This document shows positions 25,075 through 34,534 of a stretch of 45,982 nt of DNA, one piece after another. A program made the translations under genes and the position numbers. How positions within the stretch are numbered: the first letter of the stretch is position 1; each line of letters opens with the position of its first letter. The stretch is from Rhodospirillales bacterium (GTDB lineage: Bacteria; Pseudomonadota; Alphaproteobacteria; Rhodospirillales; UBA2165): assembly GCA_016777585.1 (NCBI GenBank), contig JADHRD010000006.1, positions 1 to 45,982 on the forward strand. Direction: 5' to 3'. The notes beneath the pieces were generated by a model, which saw only the letters and a program-made list of their open reading frames with translations, made no database searches and was not told the origin of the DNA.

Positions 25075-26232
25075 TTAATCTGTCATCCACCTATTCATTC
25101 GATCTAAAATTTGTGGGGAATTAAAATCTTCGATGGAACCCAAGTATGATTTTAATTGCACTAAACTCTTAGGATCGGGAACCATACTAATTTTTATTTT
25201 ATGTTCGATAGTTTTTTCTACATTCTTCATAAATTTCTGAGCTTCCTTATTAACCTCATTCCAATTCCCGCCTTTTTCGCATAAAAACTGAATAGATTTA
25301 TCAAGAAAAAAGTTATGTCGACGATTAGAATTATATAATATAAAATTAGCCATTCGATCAATTGTAACCTTGTGGTAAGAATTATTTGCTGGAGCATAAG
25401 TTTCACTGGTTAACTTTGAAATTAGTATTTCCTCAGAACTTTGTGACAAATAGATTTTTTTGTTATCCGCAACCGCTCGAAAGACAAAATCATAATCCAT
25501 GGTTGAGAAATATTTTCTCGCAGCACTTCCTCTTTTGCCATCGGGTATTATAAGAAGTGGGTGTGGGAAAATACACCGAACAATGAAGCCAGTTAGGCCG
25601 ACATTTGACTCCATAACAGGCCAATTTAACTGCACAGGATACTCCGAATTAAAATCAGAACCCATAAAATATCCAAAATAAATCGGATGCATATGTACCA
25701 AACATAACTTAACTAAATCCTTTGATTTTATCGGATGTTGCAAAAGGTCAGTTAATACTGAAGATACACTATTTTCATTTAAGCGCGCTAAAGATGTCAT
25801 TACTGCATGATAACCTTTTTCTCGCAATTCATGCACTTTCGCGAAACAGCCGTCTGCCAGAATAAAATCAGAGTCCAATAAAATTGCTGCTATTACACTT
25901 TTATTCGTTAACATGTGATGGGATGTTAAACGCTGAACGTTGTGTTTTACAGTTTTCAAATCTGAATTAGAAACCACCTCTTTTAAATTAGCGCCCTTAT
26001 AATTTATGTCTTCAAAATAGTGGAATTCTACCTCAACATATTTAATGAGTTCTGGCATTATTGGGTCGAATATTATTTTTGACTCTCTGTCAGTATAAAT
26101 ATGATAAATTATATCAGATTTTGACGATAACGCTGGTAAATTGCCGGGAAAGAGTTGGCTTGGTACTGAATGTTTGACAAATTTCTCTGTAAAATTTTGC
26201 CCCCATACCGTAACAAATATATCATATCTCAT
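25075..26232 (-). CDS. Unrecognised protein, possibly a GT-A-fold glycosyltransferase
   Basis: 385 residues that I do not place in a named family. The start, YDIFVTVWGQNFTEKFV, followed by IIYHIYTDRE and later AAILLDSDFILADGCF near residue 120, resembles GT-A glycosyltransferases, where a DxD-type motif (DSD) at the end of a beta strand binds the metal and nucleotide-sugar. There is no signal peptide or clear membrane helix. It starts 9 bp after scpB and so is probably read with scpA-scpB. Many alphaproteobacteria have no gene at this place, so it looks like an addition to a conserved block. The glycosyltransferase reading is tentative. Confidence 0.5.
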   Translation of the reverse strand: MRYDIFVTVWGQNFTEKFVKHSVPSQLFPGNLPALSSKSDIIYHIYTDRESKIIFDPIMPELIKYVEVEFHYFEDINYKGANLKEVVSNSDLKTVKHNVQRLTSHHMLTNKSVIAAILLDSDFILADGCFAKVHELREKGYHAVMTSLARLNENSVSSVLTDLLQHPIKSKDLVKLCLVHMHPIYFGYFMGSDFNSEYPVQLNWPVMESNVGLTGFIVRCIFPHPLLIIPDGKRGSAARKYFSTMDYDFVFRAVADNKKIYLSQSSEEILISKLTSETYAPANNSYHKVTIDRMANFILYNSNRRHNFFLDKSIQFLCEKGGNWNEVNKEAQKFMKNVEKTIEHKIKISMVPDPKSLVQLKSYLGSIEDFNSPQILDRMNRWMTD

Positions 26233-26241
26233 TAAATTTAT

Positions 26242-26910
26242 TTAAACATTTTCAATACTAGTATGATGATGTTCACTTTCATCCGGATCGAGGGGCTCGA
26301 TTTCAGTATTATCAGGCTCTTCTACACGAGAGCTGTCAGACGGCATCTCACCTCTAGTAGCAAGAGTTTGTATTGCGGGCCTTTTATCAATGAGCCCAGC
26401 TGCCTTCAATTCATCCATTCCGGGCAGATCATCTATTGTATCCATTCCAAATTGGTCAAGGAAACCCTCAGTGGTACCCCACGTTACCGGCTTACCCGGA
26501 CTTTGGCGACGACCTCGAGGTCTAATCCAACCGGCTTCAAATAAAACATCCATTGTACCCTTGCTTAATCCCACGCCCCGTATCTCCTCAATCTCAGCTC
26601 GAGTGACAGGTTGGTGATAGGCACAAATCGCGAGAGTTTCGATTGCCGCTCTAGAGAGTTTTCGCGTCACTGTACGCTCTATTTTTAAAGCGTTTGCGAT
26701 TTCCGGGGAAGTTCTAAAAGCCCAGCTTTTTCCAACTTGCTTTAGATTAACGCCTCGATTTTGATAATGTTTCTTCAAATCTACGAGTAAGCTCTCTAAA
26801 TCGCAACCGTCAGGCATTTTATCTGACAATACTCGCTCAGAAACAGGCTCAGATGAAGCAAATATTATTGCTTCCAACAAATTTAAATCTTTATACTCAT
26901 TTTTGATCAT
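26242..26910 (-). CDS. scpB: ScpB, segregation and condensation protein B
   Basis: ScpB with ScpA and SMC forms the bacterial condensin. 222 residues. Two winged-helix domains: LLEAIIFASSEPVSERVLSD near residue 9, and RAAIETLAICAYHQPVTRAE near 87 with IEEIRGVGLSKGTMDVL and GRRQSPGKPVTWGTTEGFL, all typical. The C-terminal 50 residues are acidic and variable. Its ATG overlaps the last base of the scpA stop (TAATG). Confidence 0.95.
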   Translation of the reverse strand: MIKNEYKDLNLLEAIIFASSEPVSERVLSDKMPDGCDLESLLVDLKKHYQNRGVNLKQVGKSWAFRTSPEIANALKIERTVTRKLSRAAIETLAICAYHQPVTRAEIEEIRGVGLSKGTMDVLFEAGWIRPRGRRQSPGKPVTWGTTEGFLDQFGMDTIDDLPGMDELKAAGLIDKRPAIQTLATRGEMPSDSSRVEEPDNTEIEPLDPDESEHHHTSIENV

Positions 26911-27752
26911 TATTGTCCATTCTCAGTTTCTTTTTCAATTTCATCGACTATTTGGTCATGACGTTTAAAATCCTTTAAAAAAAGGGAGTCAAACGGCCGT
27001 CTTTGTTGAATCTGAATTTTTCCTTCTTTGGTCATCTGTAAAGCAGCCATAAATGTTGCGGCCATTGCAGAACGGCTAACAATATCCCCTCTCAATTTTA
27101 TAGGTAAGAACTTTTCTAACTCTGACCAGTTCGGAATTTGTCCGATCTTACCCATTAAGCGTTTTATTGCATCCTCTGCAGAGAATAAATCAGAGCCTTG
27201 TATATGGAGAGTTTTTACATTCGATCGATGTGTGTGTTCTCCATAAGCACTTAATAACTCAAACATAGTGACGTCATAGATTGAAGTGGAGTTATAACCA
27301 AAAACCTCTGGGTCTTTGCGTTTAAAAAAATCCACCCCTAATTGGAAACGACCAACAATCTTACTACCAGCATCTTGCATACTCTCGAGGCGTAGAAGTT
27401 GGAATTGCAGTGCTTCTGCCATTTCTTCGCCTGTAGGCTCATTTTCGTCGACTTGTTCAGGAATAATTAATCGAGATTTTAAGTATGCTAACCAGGCGGC
27501 CATTACTAAATAATCCGCCGCTAACTCTAAATTAGTATTTTGTAATTTCACAACCCAAATTAAGTATTGGTCGACCAGATCTAAAATCGATATTTGTTTA
27601 AGATCAACTTTCTGCTCTCGAGCAAGCGTCAACAAAATATCGATAGGACCCTCATAGCCACCGACATCAACAATGAGGCTATTTTCCAAGTCAACCTCAA
27701 TGTCATGATTGTCTTCAAACTCTTGGACCGCCACCTCTATTTCTTTGTTCAA
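26910..27752 (-). CDS. scpA: ScpA, segregation and condensation protein A (kleisin)
   Basis: 280 residues, normal for the bacterial kleisin that bridges the SMC heads. The N-terminal signature is YEGPIDILLTLAREQKVDLK near residue 33, followed by YLVMAAWLAYLKSRLIIPEQ near 85. The C-terminal winged helix includes RSAMAATFMAALQMTKEGKI and QQRRPFDSLFLK. It is the first gene of scpA-scpB-(GT-A-like). Confidence 0.95.
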   Translation of the reverse strand: MNKEIEVAVQEFEDNHDIEVDLENSLIVDVGGYEGPIDILLTLAREQKVDLKQISILDLVDQYLIWVVKLQNTNLELAADYLVMAAWLAYLKSRLIIPEQVDENEPTGEEMAEALQFQLLRLESMQDAGSKIVGRFQLGVDFFKRKDPEVFGYNSTSIYDVTMFELLSAYGEHTHRSNVKTLHIQGSDLFSAEDAIKRLMGKIGQIPNWSELEKFLPIKLRGDIVSRSAMAATFMAALQMTKEGKIQIQQRRPFDSLFLKDFKRHDQIVDEIEKETENGQ

Positions 27753-27825
27753 AACAAAAATTTCCTATTCAATCGAATAACAGGCTGAAAAGCATTCCAT
27801 CAAGCCAAATCATCGTATTAAAAAT

Positions 27826-27842
27826 GTTATAAGTTTTATAAC
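27826..27842 (-). terminator. Possible weak terminator hairpin after nagZ
   Basis: A perfect palindrome of 7-base arms, GTTATAA and TTATAAC, with a 3-base loop. Read on the minus strand it is followed by ATTTTTAA. It lies between the nagZ stop and the scpA start. The stem is pure A/T except its outer pair, so it is weak; an operator for scpA is the alternative. Confidence 0.35.
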
Positions 27843-27985
27843 AACTAATACTCTCACAAAAGATAAAAAAACCACAAGATCAAAATAATTAAAATCTAAA
27901 TATCTTGAACACGTGAAAACTTGCGTTTAAATAACAAACATCGGAAAACAATTAATATTATATCGGCAAAGAAGTTTTACGTATA

Positions 27986-28999
27986 TTAATAAATTCCCAA
28001 GCTTTCCAATTTATCCATAGCTTCGGTTTTATCAAACGGTGCAACATTCTTAATTTGCATGAGTGCTCTATTTAATCTTAATTTTGCAACATTAGTTAAT
28101 TCTCCAACAGCGGAGGCTATTTCAATCATTTCTTCCATGTTTCCGTTGCAATGCAGGACAGCATCACAACCCGCAGTCAGAGAAGATCGGGTACGTTCAG
28201 TTAAAGTTCCCTCTAATGCATTCATCGATAAATCATCTGTTATTAAGAATCCCTCAAACAGTATTTCTTTCCTAATCACCTCTTCAATTACTTTTACAGA
28301 TACAGTAACTAAATTCTTAGGATCAATATCCCTATACAGAATATGGGCCGTCATAGCGAATGGCATATCTGAAAGATTTTTAAAAGGCACAAAATCACTA
28401 TTTGATAGTTCATTCCAAGGTGTATCAACCAAAGGCATCGCTTTATGGCTATCCACTATAGCTCTTCCATGACCGGGTATGTGTTTAATAACAGGTAATA
28501 TGCCTCCTTTTAGCAAACTCTTACAAAAAACTTTACCAAGAATCGAGACTTGTTCAACATTATGTCCGAATGAACGATCCCCGATGATAGGATCAGACTC
28601 TCTTTGAAAAATGTCTAAAACAGGAGCACAATTTACATTTATTCCCAATGCTCTTAAATCTTGCGCCATTAACCTAGCATTAAGGTCTAAGGCTTCACAT
28701 GCAAGCGCTACATTTTCTTCTGCTAATCTAGCAAATATACTAGCCGAGGGACGCTTGGGCCAATTTGGAGGACCTAATCTGGCGACTCTGCCACCCTCTT
28801 GGTCTATAAGAATCAGAACATCACCATCGTGAACTGTTATTTTAAGTTCAGAAATTAAATTTTTAAGCTGATTTGGATTTAAACAATTACGTGCAAATAA
28901 AATAAAGCCCACTGGCTTGACGGATTTGAAAAAATCAATTTCTTTTTCTGAAAGACTTGGGCCCTCTATTCCAAAAATTACAGCCTTTGTGCTCACCAT
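27986..28999 (-). CDS. nagZ: NagZ, beta-N-acetylhexosaminidase (GH3)
   Basis: Removes N-acetylglucosamine from recycled muropeptides in the cytoplasm. 337 residues, normal for single-domain NagZ. Motifs: LILIDQEGGRVARLGPPNWP near residue 60, and KHIPGHGRAIVDSHKAMPLV near 167, which holds the catalytic Asp/His pair of bacterial NagZ; FLITDDLSMNALEG near 242 supplies the nucleophile Asp. It follows the SPOR-domain gene by 9 bp in the usual argS-SPOR-nagZ-scpA order. Confidence 0.96.
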   Translation of the reverse strand: MVSTKAVIFGIEGPSLSEKEIDFFKSVKPVGFILFARNCLNPNQLKNLISELKITVHDGDVLILIDQEGGRVARLGPPNWPKRPSASIFARLAEENVALACEALDLNARLMAQDLRALGINVNCAPVLDIFQRESDPIIGDRSFGHNVEQVSILGKVFCKSLLKGGILPVIKHIPGHGRAIVDSHKAMPLVDTPWNELSNSDFVPFKNLSDMPFAMTAHILYRDIDPKNLVTVSVKVIEEVIRKEILFEGFLITDDLSMNALEGTLTERTRSSLTAGCDAVLHCNGNMEEMIEIASAVGELTNVAKLRLNRALMQIKNVAPFDKTEAMDKLESLGIY

Positions 29000-29008
29000 T
29001 AAATTTCT

Positions 29009-29953
29009 CTACTTTCCGGGTCGTATAACAAGGCAACCAACTTTTAATCGAGATAAAGCACCGCAAAGCTCTCTAGCTCGTAAAATATTTTCAAGAGGCC
29101 CTGCCCTCAGTCTAAAAAAAATTTTATTTTTACTCTTTACGACCTTAACAATATTAAGTTTGAGTGGTCCTAGTAATTTTTTATATTTGTTTTGCAAACG
29201 TAACCATTCGCGTTTAGCTGCGCTCGAGCTATTTACCGCAGCTAATTGAATCTGAAAATTATTCCTAAAATTAGGAGTGTTACTAGCATTTTGTTTTAAT
29301 TTTAAGGAGCTCATTGGTTTCACATTATTTTTAATTTTACCGATCATTTTTTTTGCCAACGCACTTTTCTTAGTTGGTTCTATAACTACACCTTGTTTCA
29401 ACTGTTTTATTGGCTTAGGCTTTTTAACTTTATTAACCTCCGCAATAGATGGTTGCGAGCCCAAGGTCGTCGGTTTAGTAATATTTTTTGCGCTCTCAGG
29501 CGATGAATTTGGGTTTATAATTTTATCAGGCTTAGGGGGTAAAAGCGGAATTTCCGGACGGGGCAGAAGGCTCTCTATTTTATCAACCGGTGGCTCTTTC
29601 TCGAGCCGATCATACACAAGTTTGTCACGATTTGGAATCGGTGTGCCACCTGGTTTATCTGGTCGAATTTTTAACGCTATATTCGGCGCCCGGATTACCG
29701 GCAACTCATCCAAATCGGATCCAAATAATAAATAACTCCAATTAGCCCAAGCAGAATATCCTAAGAAAACAGCAACTAAAACTCCAATTATTAATTTTTT
29801 CGCAAAACGTTTTGGCTTCACGCGACGTCTACTGATTGGCTCAAATTCCAACGTATCAGTGTTAAGATCTAAATCGTCTAATTCTGGGAAATGTTCAAGA
29901 GGCGCACCAACATTCGCCATATACTTATTATTATTTTCCTCTTCAGCTGTCAT
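29009..29953 (-). CDS. SPOR-domain membrane protein
   Basis: 314 residues. A cytoplasmic N-terminus with a basic patch (RRRVKPKRFAKK) leads into one membrane helix near residues 53-72 (IIGVLVAVFLGYSAWANW). A long Pro/Lys-rich periplasmic linker follows, and a C-terminal SPOR domain from about 232 (NFQIQLAAVNSSSAAKREWL ... FFRLRAGPLENILRARELC). SPOR domains bind denuded glycan at the division septum. Its ATG overlaps the argS stop (ATGA), the usual arrangement in this class. Confidence 0.9.
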   Translation of the reverse strand: MTAEEENNNKYMANVGAPLEHFPELDDLDLNTDTLEFEPISRRRVKPKRFAKKLIIGVLVAVFLGYSAWANWSYLLFGSDLDELPVIRAPNIALKIRPDKPGGTPIPNRDKLVYDRLEKEPPVDKIESLLPRPEIPLLPPKPDKIINPNSSPESAKNITKPTTLGSQPSIAEVNKVKKPKPIKQLKQGVVIEPTKKSALAKKMIGKIKNNVKPMSSLKLKQNASNTPNFRNNFQIQLAAVNSSSAAKREWLRLQNKYKKLLGPLKLNIVKVVKSKNKIFFRLRAGPLENILRARELCGALSRLKVGCLVIRPGK

Positions 29954-31716
29954 TCCATCTCCTCAAGTGGCTCAACACCCATTACCTCCAATCCAGAAGC
30001 AATTGTAATAGCTAGAGATCTTACCATGGCTAATCTAGCGAGAGTGAGTGTTCGATTTTTAGGCACCAAAAACCTCAAAGATACTCTTTCTTTTGAGCCT
30101 TTCGACCATAGAGAGTGGAATGCCGACGATAGTTCATACAAATAATATGCGACTCGATGGGGCTCGTGGCTCTCTGCGGCTCCTAATACAACCTGAGGCC
30201 AAGAAGCTATTATTTTTATTAAGTTAATTTCAGACGAGTCTGTTAATAGAGAAATATCCGCCTTAATCAGATCGTTATCATCAATTTCAGACTTATTAAA
30301 TATATCGAGAGCATTACGTAGGACAGAGCAACACCGTGCGTGTGAATATTGCACATAAAACACAGGATTATCTCGACTCTGCTCTTTCACTTTAACCAAA
30401 TCAAAATCAAGCTGAGCATCGTTCTTTCTCGTAAGCATCATAAACCTTACAACATCTTTGCCAACCTCATCAATCACGTCCCGGAGGGTAACAAACGTTC
30501 CAGACCTTTTCGACATTTTTAAGGGCTTGCCATTATCCATTAAGTTAACCATCTGACAAATTTTGACATCCAATTGACCCAATCCGTCTGTTAAAGCAAC
30601 TACTGCAGATTTCATTCGCTTGACATAACCACTGTGGTCAGCCCCCCAAATGTTGATCATGTCTTTAAAACCCCTTTTAAATTTATCCCGATGATAAGCC
30701 ATATCAGTTGCGAAATAAGTCCAAGATCCATCTGACTTTTTGACAGGACGGTCAACATCATCCCCAAATTGGGTGGCTTTAAATAAAGTTTGGGGTCTAG
30801 GCTCCCAATCATCAGGTCTTCGTCCCTTTGGAGGCTCTAAAACCCCCTGATATACCAGACCTTTCTGTTTTAGGGTTTCAAGTGCTTCTGTTACCTCATT
30901 ATTATTAACAATATCCCTCTCAGAAACAAACACATCATGAACAATACCCAGGGAAAAAAGATCGGACCTGATAAGCTCCATCATGGCTTCGATCGAAACC
31001 TGCTTCAAACTCGCATAGCCCTCTTCTTTAATAATTTGAACCCATTTATCACCATCCTTCTCGGCGAGATTCCGTGCTAATTCTGCCAAATAATCGCCGG
31101 GATAATACTCCTCTGGCATATTTCCAACATCTAACCCGAGTGCTTCTTGGTAGCGAAAGAAAAGAGATTTGGTCAAAATATCAATTTGTGTTCCTGCGTC
31201 ATTGATATAATATTCTTTAGTAACCCTATACCCCACTTTTCCAAGCAGGTTAGCCAAAACATCGCCAACAACAGCGCCTCGCCCATGCCCTACGTGCATC
31301 GGCCCCGTTGGATTAGCCGAAACATACTCAATATTTATTAATTTATTTAGATCTTTTTTTATTGATCCATATTCATTCCCATTTTTAAGAACTTCAACTA
31401 ATCTGGTCTGCCAGAAAATATCTTTCAAAATAATATTTATGAACCCAGGACCAGCTATTTCAACAGACTCGATTTCATCATTAATTTTGAGACAGGCAAC
31501 AATCTCTTGCGCCAGATCACGTGGTTTCAAATTTGCTGACTTAGACAGAGCTAGTGCAACGTTTGTTGCTATATCCCCATGATTTCTATCCCGCGCAGGC
31601 TCTACCGAAAAATTTGCAATATCAACACTTACTGGCAAACAACCTGTTTTCTTGAGGTTATTCAAAATTTCAGTGATATTGTTCCTAATATAATTAAAAT
31701 AGTTCATACCAGTCAT
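29950..31716 (-). CDS. argS: Arginyl-tRNA synthetase
   Basis: Charges tRNA-Arg. 588 residues, normal. The class I HIGH-like motif appears as NPTGPMHVGHGRGAVVGD near residue 133, and LKMSKRSGTFVTLRD near 395 is the KMSK-like motif. The C-terminal anticodon-binding helical domain contains VQYSHARCCSVLRNAL. A second ATG three codons downstream (31707) would give the more typical MNYFNYIRN start. It is followed by the SPOR-domain gene with a 4-base overlap. Confidence 0.96.
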   Translation of the reverse strand: MTGMNYFNYIRNNITEILNNLKKTGCLPVSVDIANFSVEPARDRNHGDIATNVALALSKSANLKPRDLAQEIVACLKINDEIESVEIAGPGFINIILKDIFWQTRLVEVLKNGNEYGSIKKDLNKLINIEYVSANPTGPMHVGHGRGAVVGDVLANLLGKVGYRVTKEYYINDAGTQIDILTKSLFFRYQEALGLDVGNMPEEYYPGDYLAELARNLAEKDGDKWVQIIKEEGYASLKQVSIEAMMELIRSDLFSLGIVHDVFVSERDIVNNNEVTEALETLKQKGLVYQGVLEPPKGRRPDDWEPRPQTLFKATQFGDDVDRPVKKSDGSWTYFATDMAYHRDKFKRGFKDMINIWGADHSGYVKRMKSAVVALTDGLGQLDVKICQMVNLMDNGKPLKMSKRSGTFVTLRDVIDEVGKDVVRFMMLTRKNDAQLDFDLVKVKEQSRDNPVFYVQYSHARCCSVLRNALDIFNKSEIDDNDLIKADISLLTDSSEINLIKIIASWPQVVLGAAESHEPHRVAYYLYELSSAFHSLWSKGSKERVSLRFLVPKNRTLTLARLAMVRSLAITIASGLEVMGVEPLEEME

Positions 31717-31741
31717 TAGATTATAATTTCACCCGCAATTT

Positions 31742-32935
31742 TTATGTTGTTAAAGGTCTTAAATCGACTATTCTTGAGTGCTCACCATACGCAAATCGAT
31801 CCGTCATACCAGCGATATAATCAGCAATAACTTGAGCTTTTTGTGTCTCACTTTCGCCTGAAATTTTTTTCTGCCATTTTGTTGGTAAATTTTCTGGCTC
31901 AGATAAAAGCTGATGAAATAAGTCTGCAATAACTCGGCGAGCCTTGCTGGTCATACGATTGACCCGGAAGTGACGATACATTTTTTCATACAAAAAATCT
32001 TTCAAACACCGGTCCACTTTAAATATATTTTCAGAAAATGAGACTACTGGATGATCGAGCAACCGAATATCATTAACGCTATTTGGACGAACTCGTTCTA
32101 AACGCAACCTAGACTCTGTCAAGCAATCACTCACCATCATACCGATCAGGTTCCTAATGATTTCGTGCCGCTGGCGCGTTTCATCAGTTTTTGGAAAATC
32201 AGTTTTTACTTTTTTAATTATTTCACCAATTACCGGTATATCAGACAAATCACTCATAGCAAAAAGACCGGCTCTAATACCATCATCAATATCGTGATTA
32301 TTATAAGCAATATCGTCGGCTAACGCAGCTACTTGAGCTTCCGCACTGGCATAACTATCAAGTTGCAAATTAACTTTCTTGTCAAATTCATATATTTCCC
32401 TCACTGCGGATCCATTTTTATCATGAAGCGTCATTGGTCCGTTGTGTTTGACTATTCCTTCAAGCATCTCCCACGTGAGGTTCAAACCATCAAAATTTGG
32501 GTAACGCCGCTCCAACCGCGATACGATTGAAAATGTATGTGCATTATGGTCAAAACCTCCAAATTCTGTCATTAACTCAGACAATGCACTTTCACCCGCA
32601 TGCCCAAAGGGCGGGTGCCCAAGATCATGCGCTAAGGCGAGAGCCTCAGATAGATCTTCATTTAAATTGAGACATCGAGCGATTGTCCTAGCAATTTGAG
32701 AAACTTCCAGAGTATGAGTTAATCGAGTACGGTAGTGGTCCCCCTCGTGATTTACAAATACCTGTGTTTTATACTCTAAACGCCTGAATGCAGCCGAGTG
32801 AATGATTCTATCCCGATCTCGTTGAAAACAATTACGGGTAATACTAACAGGTTCGTCAAATAAACGGCCTCGTGTATTTTCAGGATCGCAGGCATAAATC
32901 GCCAAATTATTTGGATTTTGTCTCACATCAGTCAT
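31742..32935 (-). CDS. dgt: Deoxyguanosinetriphosphate triphosphohydrolase-like protein
   Basis: An HD-domain dNTP triphosphohydrolase that removes the triphosphate from deoxynucleotides. 397 residues, fitting the type 2 Dgt-like family. RDRDRIIHSAAFRRLEYKTQ near residue 39 and RTRLTHTLEVSQIART near 69 lead to the metal site: His at about 74, then LAHDLGHPPFGHAGE with His-103/Asp-104; ADDIAYNNHDIDDG near 210 supplies the later Asp. It heads the argS run 25 bp upstream and is divergent from erpA, the common alphaproteobacterial order. Confidence 0.94.
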   Translation of the reverse strand: MTDVRQNPNNLAIYACDPENTRGRLFDEPVSITRNCFQRDRDRIIHSAAFRRLEYKTQVFVNHEGDHYRTRLTHTLEVSQIARTIARCLNLNEDLSEALALAHDLGHPPFGHAGESALSELMTEFGGFDHNAHTFSIVSRLERRYPNFDGLNLTWEMLEGIVKHNGPMTLHDKNGSAVREIYEFDKKVNLQLDSYASAEAQVAALADDIAYNNHDIDDGIRAGLFAMSDLSDIPVIGEIIKKVKTDFPKTDETRQRHEIIRNLIGMMVSDCLTESRLRLERVRPNSVNDIRLLDHPVVSFSENIFKVDRCLKDFLYEKMYRHFRVNRMTSKARRVIADLFHQLLSEPENLPTKWQKKISGESETQKAQVIADYIAGMTDRFAYGEHSRIVDLRPLTT

Positions 32936-32998
32936 GTATACAATCCTAACATATTTTTCAGACCAAGCCCAAAAATGTTATAAATAATTTATCTAAAT

Positions 32999-33027
32999 TT
33001 GACATTTTGGCAAATAATATTAAATAA
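32999..33027 (+). promoter_or_regulatory. Possible promoter for erpA
   Basis: An exact TTGACA (32999-33004) lies in the erpA/dgt divergent gap. An A/T-rich stretch follows, where TAAATA (33021-33026, 16-base spacer) is the best but poor -10. It supports a transcript beginning upstream of the start chosen at 33079. Confidence 0.35.
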
Positions 33028-33078
33028 TAGGTAGTGATTAATGTTGTACTAAGATTGTGGTTATTTAGGTTATTTATT

Positions 33079-33408
33079 ATGAACACTTTATCAATGACAG
33101 AAAACGCAGCAAAACGCATCTCAGAATTAATTGTAAATGAAGCGAACGATACCTCAATGCTAAGGGTGCTTGTATCGTCCGGTGGATGCTCGGGTTTTTC
33201 ATATAGCTTCGAGTTAGAAAGTAAAATTAATAACGACGACCAAGTTTTTGAGCAACATGGCATCAAAACTGTTATCGACGATATTTCATTAGATATTCTT
33301 GGAAATTCTGAGATAGATTTTGTAGAAGATCTAGTTGGGTCAGCATTCAAATTAAATATTCCAAATGCAACTTCTTCTTGCGGATGTGGAGTATCATTTG
33401 CGGTATAG
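33079..33408 (+). CDS. erpA: ErpA-type iron-sulfur cluster insertion protein
   Basis: An A-type carrier that passes Fe-S clusters to target proteins. 109 residues from the ATG at 33079. An ATG at 33034 would add 15 hydrophobic residues not seen in the family, so the shorter form is preferred. The three ligand cysteines are present: GGCSGFSYSFE near residue 36 and SSCGCGVSF at the C-terminus. It is divergent from dgt, as in many alphaproteobacteria, and is followed 71 bp later by xthA. Confidence 0.93.
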   Translation: MNTLSMTENAAKRISELIVNEANDTSMLRVLVSSGGCSGFSYSFELESKINNDDQVFEQHGIKTVIDDISLDILGNSEIDFVEDLVGSAFKLNIPNATSSCGCGVSFAV

Positions 33409-33479
33409 GTAGTTATATTTGTTAAAAACATTGAAATTAATTGCATGTATAAAGAGATTTTGTATTTAGGTTATATACA

Positions 33480-34253
33480 TTGGTCAAAATAGCGACATGG
33501 AATGTTAACTCTGTAAAAGCCCGCTTACCTGTGTTAGTTAGATGGCTAAAAGAATTTTCTCCCGATATTGTTTTGTTACAAGAGCTGAAATGTATAACGG
33601 AAGCTTTTCCAACTTTGGAGATAGAAGACGAGGGCTACAACGTAGCGGTAGCTGGTCAAAAAACTTATAACGGCGTGGCGATACTCTCAAAGTCGCCAAT
33701 AGATATAGAAATTATACAACTGCCTGGAAATGATAACGATATTCAAGCTCGCTATATTGAAGGCTTTACACAAGGTGTTACAGTAGCATCAATTTATTTG
33801 CCGAATGGCAATCCAGTAGATACAGAAAAATACCCTTACAAATTAGAGTTTATGGAACGCCTATATCAAAGGGCTAAACAACTTATGGAGAATGAAGGAT
33901 TATTTGTTTTAGGCGGAGACTACAATGTGATTCCTGAAGATATAGATGCTTATGACCCAAAGGTTTGGGAAACCGATGCACTATTTAAAGCTGAAACTAA
34001 ATCTGCTTGGCGTAAAATTATATATCTTGGATTAACGGATGCACTTCGAGTGGACAATAATGGCGGAGGGCTCTATTCTTACTGGGACTATCGCGCTGGC
34101 GCTTGGAATAAAGATCAAGGAATTAGGATAGACCACTTGCTTTTATCACCCAATGCCGCTGATGTGTTGTTAAACTCCGGCGTAGACCGGACTCCACGGG
34201 GGTGGGAAAAACCATCAGATCATACTCCAGTTTGGTGTGAGCTTGATATATAA
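33480..34253 (+). CDS. xthA: Exodeoxyribonuclease III (AP endonuclease)
   Basis: Cleaves DNA 5' to abasic sites and removes 3' blocks in base excision repair. 257 residues, normal. Motifs: IATWNVNSVKARLPVLVRWL at the N-terminus, LLQELKC with the metal Glu near 35, GGDYNVIPEDIDAYDPK near 143, and RIDHLLLSPNA plus KPSDHTPVW near the C-terminus with the catalytic His. The start is a TTG (33480) because no ATG or GTG lies before the conserved first strand; the ribosome site (TTTAGG) is weak. Confidence 0.95.
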   Translation: MVKIATWNVNSVKARLPVLVRWLKEFSPDIVLLQELKCITEAFPTLEIEDEGYNVAVAGQKTYNGVAILSKSPIDIEIIQLPGNDNDIQARYIEGFTQGVTVASIYLPNGNPVDTEKYPYKLEFMERLYQRAKQLMENEGLFVLGGDYNVIPEDIDAYDPKVWETDALFKAETKSAWRKIIYLGLTDALRVDNNGGGLYSYWDYRAGAWNKDQGIRIDHLLLSPNAADVLLNSGVDRTPRGWEKPSDHTPVWCELDI

Positions 34254-34439
34254 ATTATACCGAGTACCAAATATAAACATTCAAAAACTGAAATAAAATA
34301 TTTTAAGATTCTGCAGCACGTGAGTTCATAATTGACCAGGTTTGCATCAAAAATAACTTATTTTTAATAATTTAGACTAATTTTTGACGCGCACCGGATA
34401 GGCATAACTGATAGTTATGGAAATAATGGAATCTTATAT

Positions 34440-34470
34440 TTGACAAGTATACACAATAGCTCATGATAAT
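34440..34470 (+). promoter_or_regulatory. Probable promoter of the TRAP transporter operon
   Basis: An exact TTGACA (34440-34445) is followed after 19 bases by GATAAT (34465-34470, five of six bases). The spacing is slightly long. The dctP start is 65 bp downstream. The rest of the gap 34254-34534 holds no recognisable gene. Confidence 0.5.
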
Positions 34471-34534
34471 TTTAGTAGTAAAATTGTAGACTATTTCATA
34501 AACAAACAAGTTATAAAACAACTGGAGGGTTGAT

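Noticed and set aside
28059-28472. A 137-residue open frame on the plus strand
   Set aside because: It is antisense to nagZ, whose catalytic motifs are intact.
29277-29735. A 152-residue open frame on the plus strand
   Set aside because: It is antisense to the Pro/Lys-rich linker of the SPOR-domain protein; low-complexity codons there leave the opposite strand open by chance.
32958-33446. A 162-residue open frame on the minus strand
   Set aside because: It covers erpA in antisense; erpA has all three ligand cysteines and the correct length.
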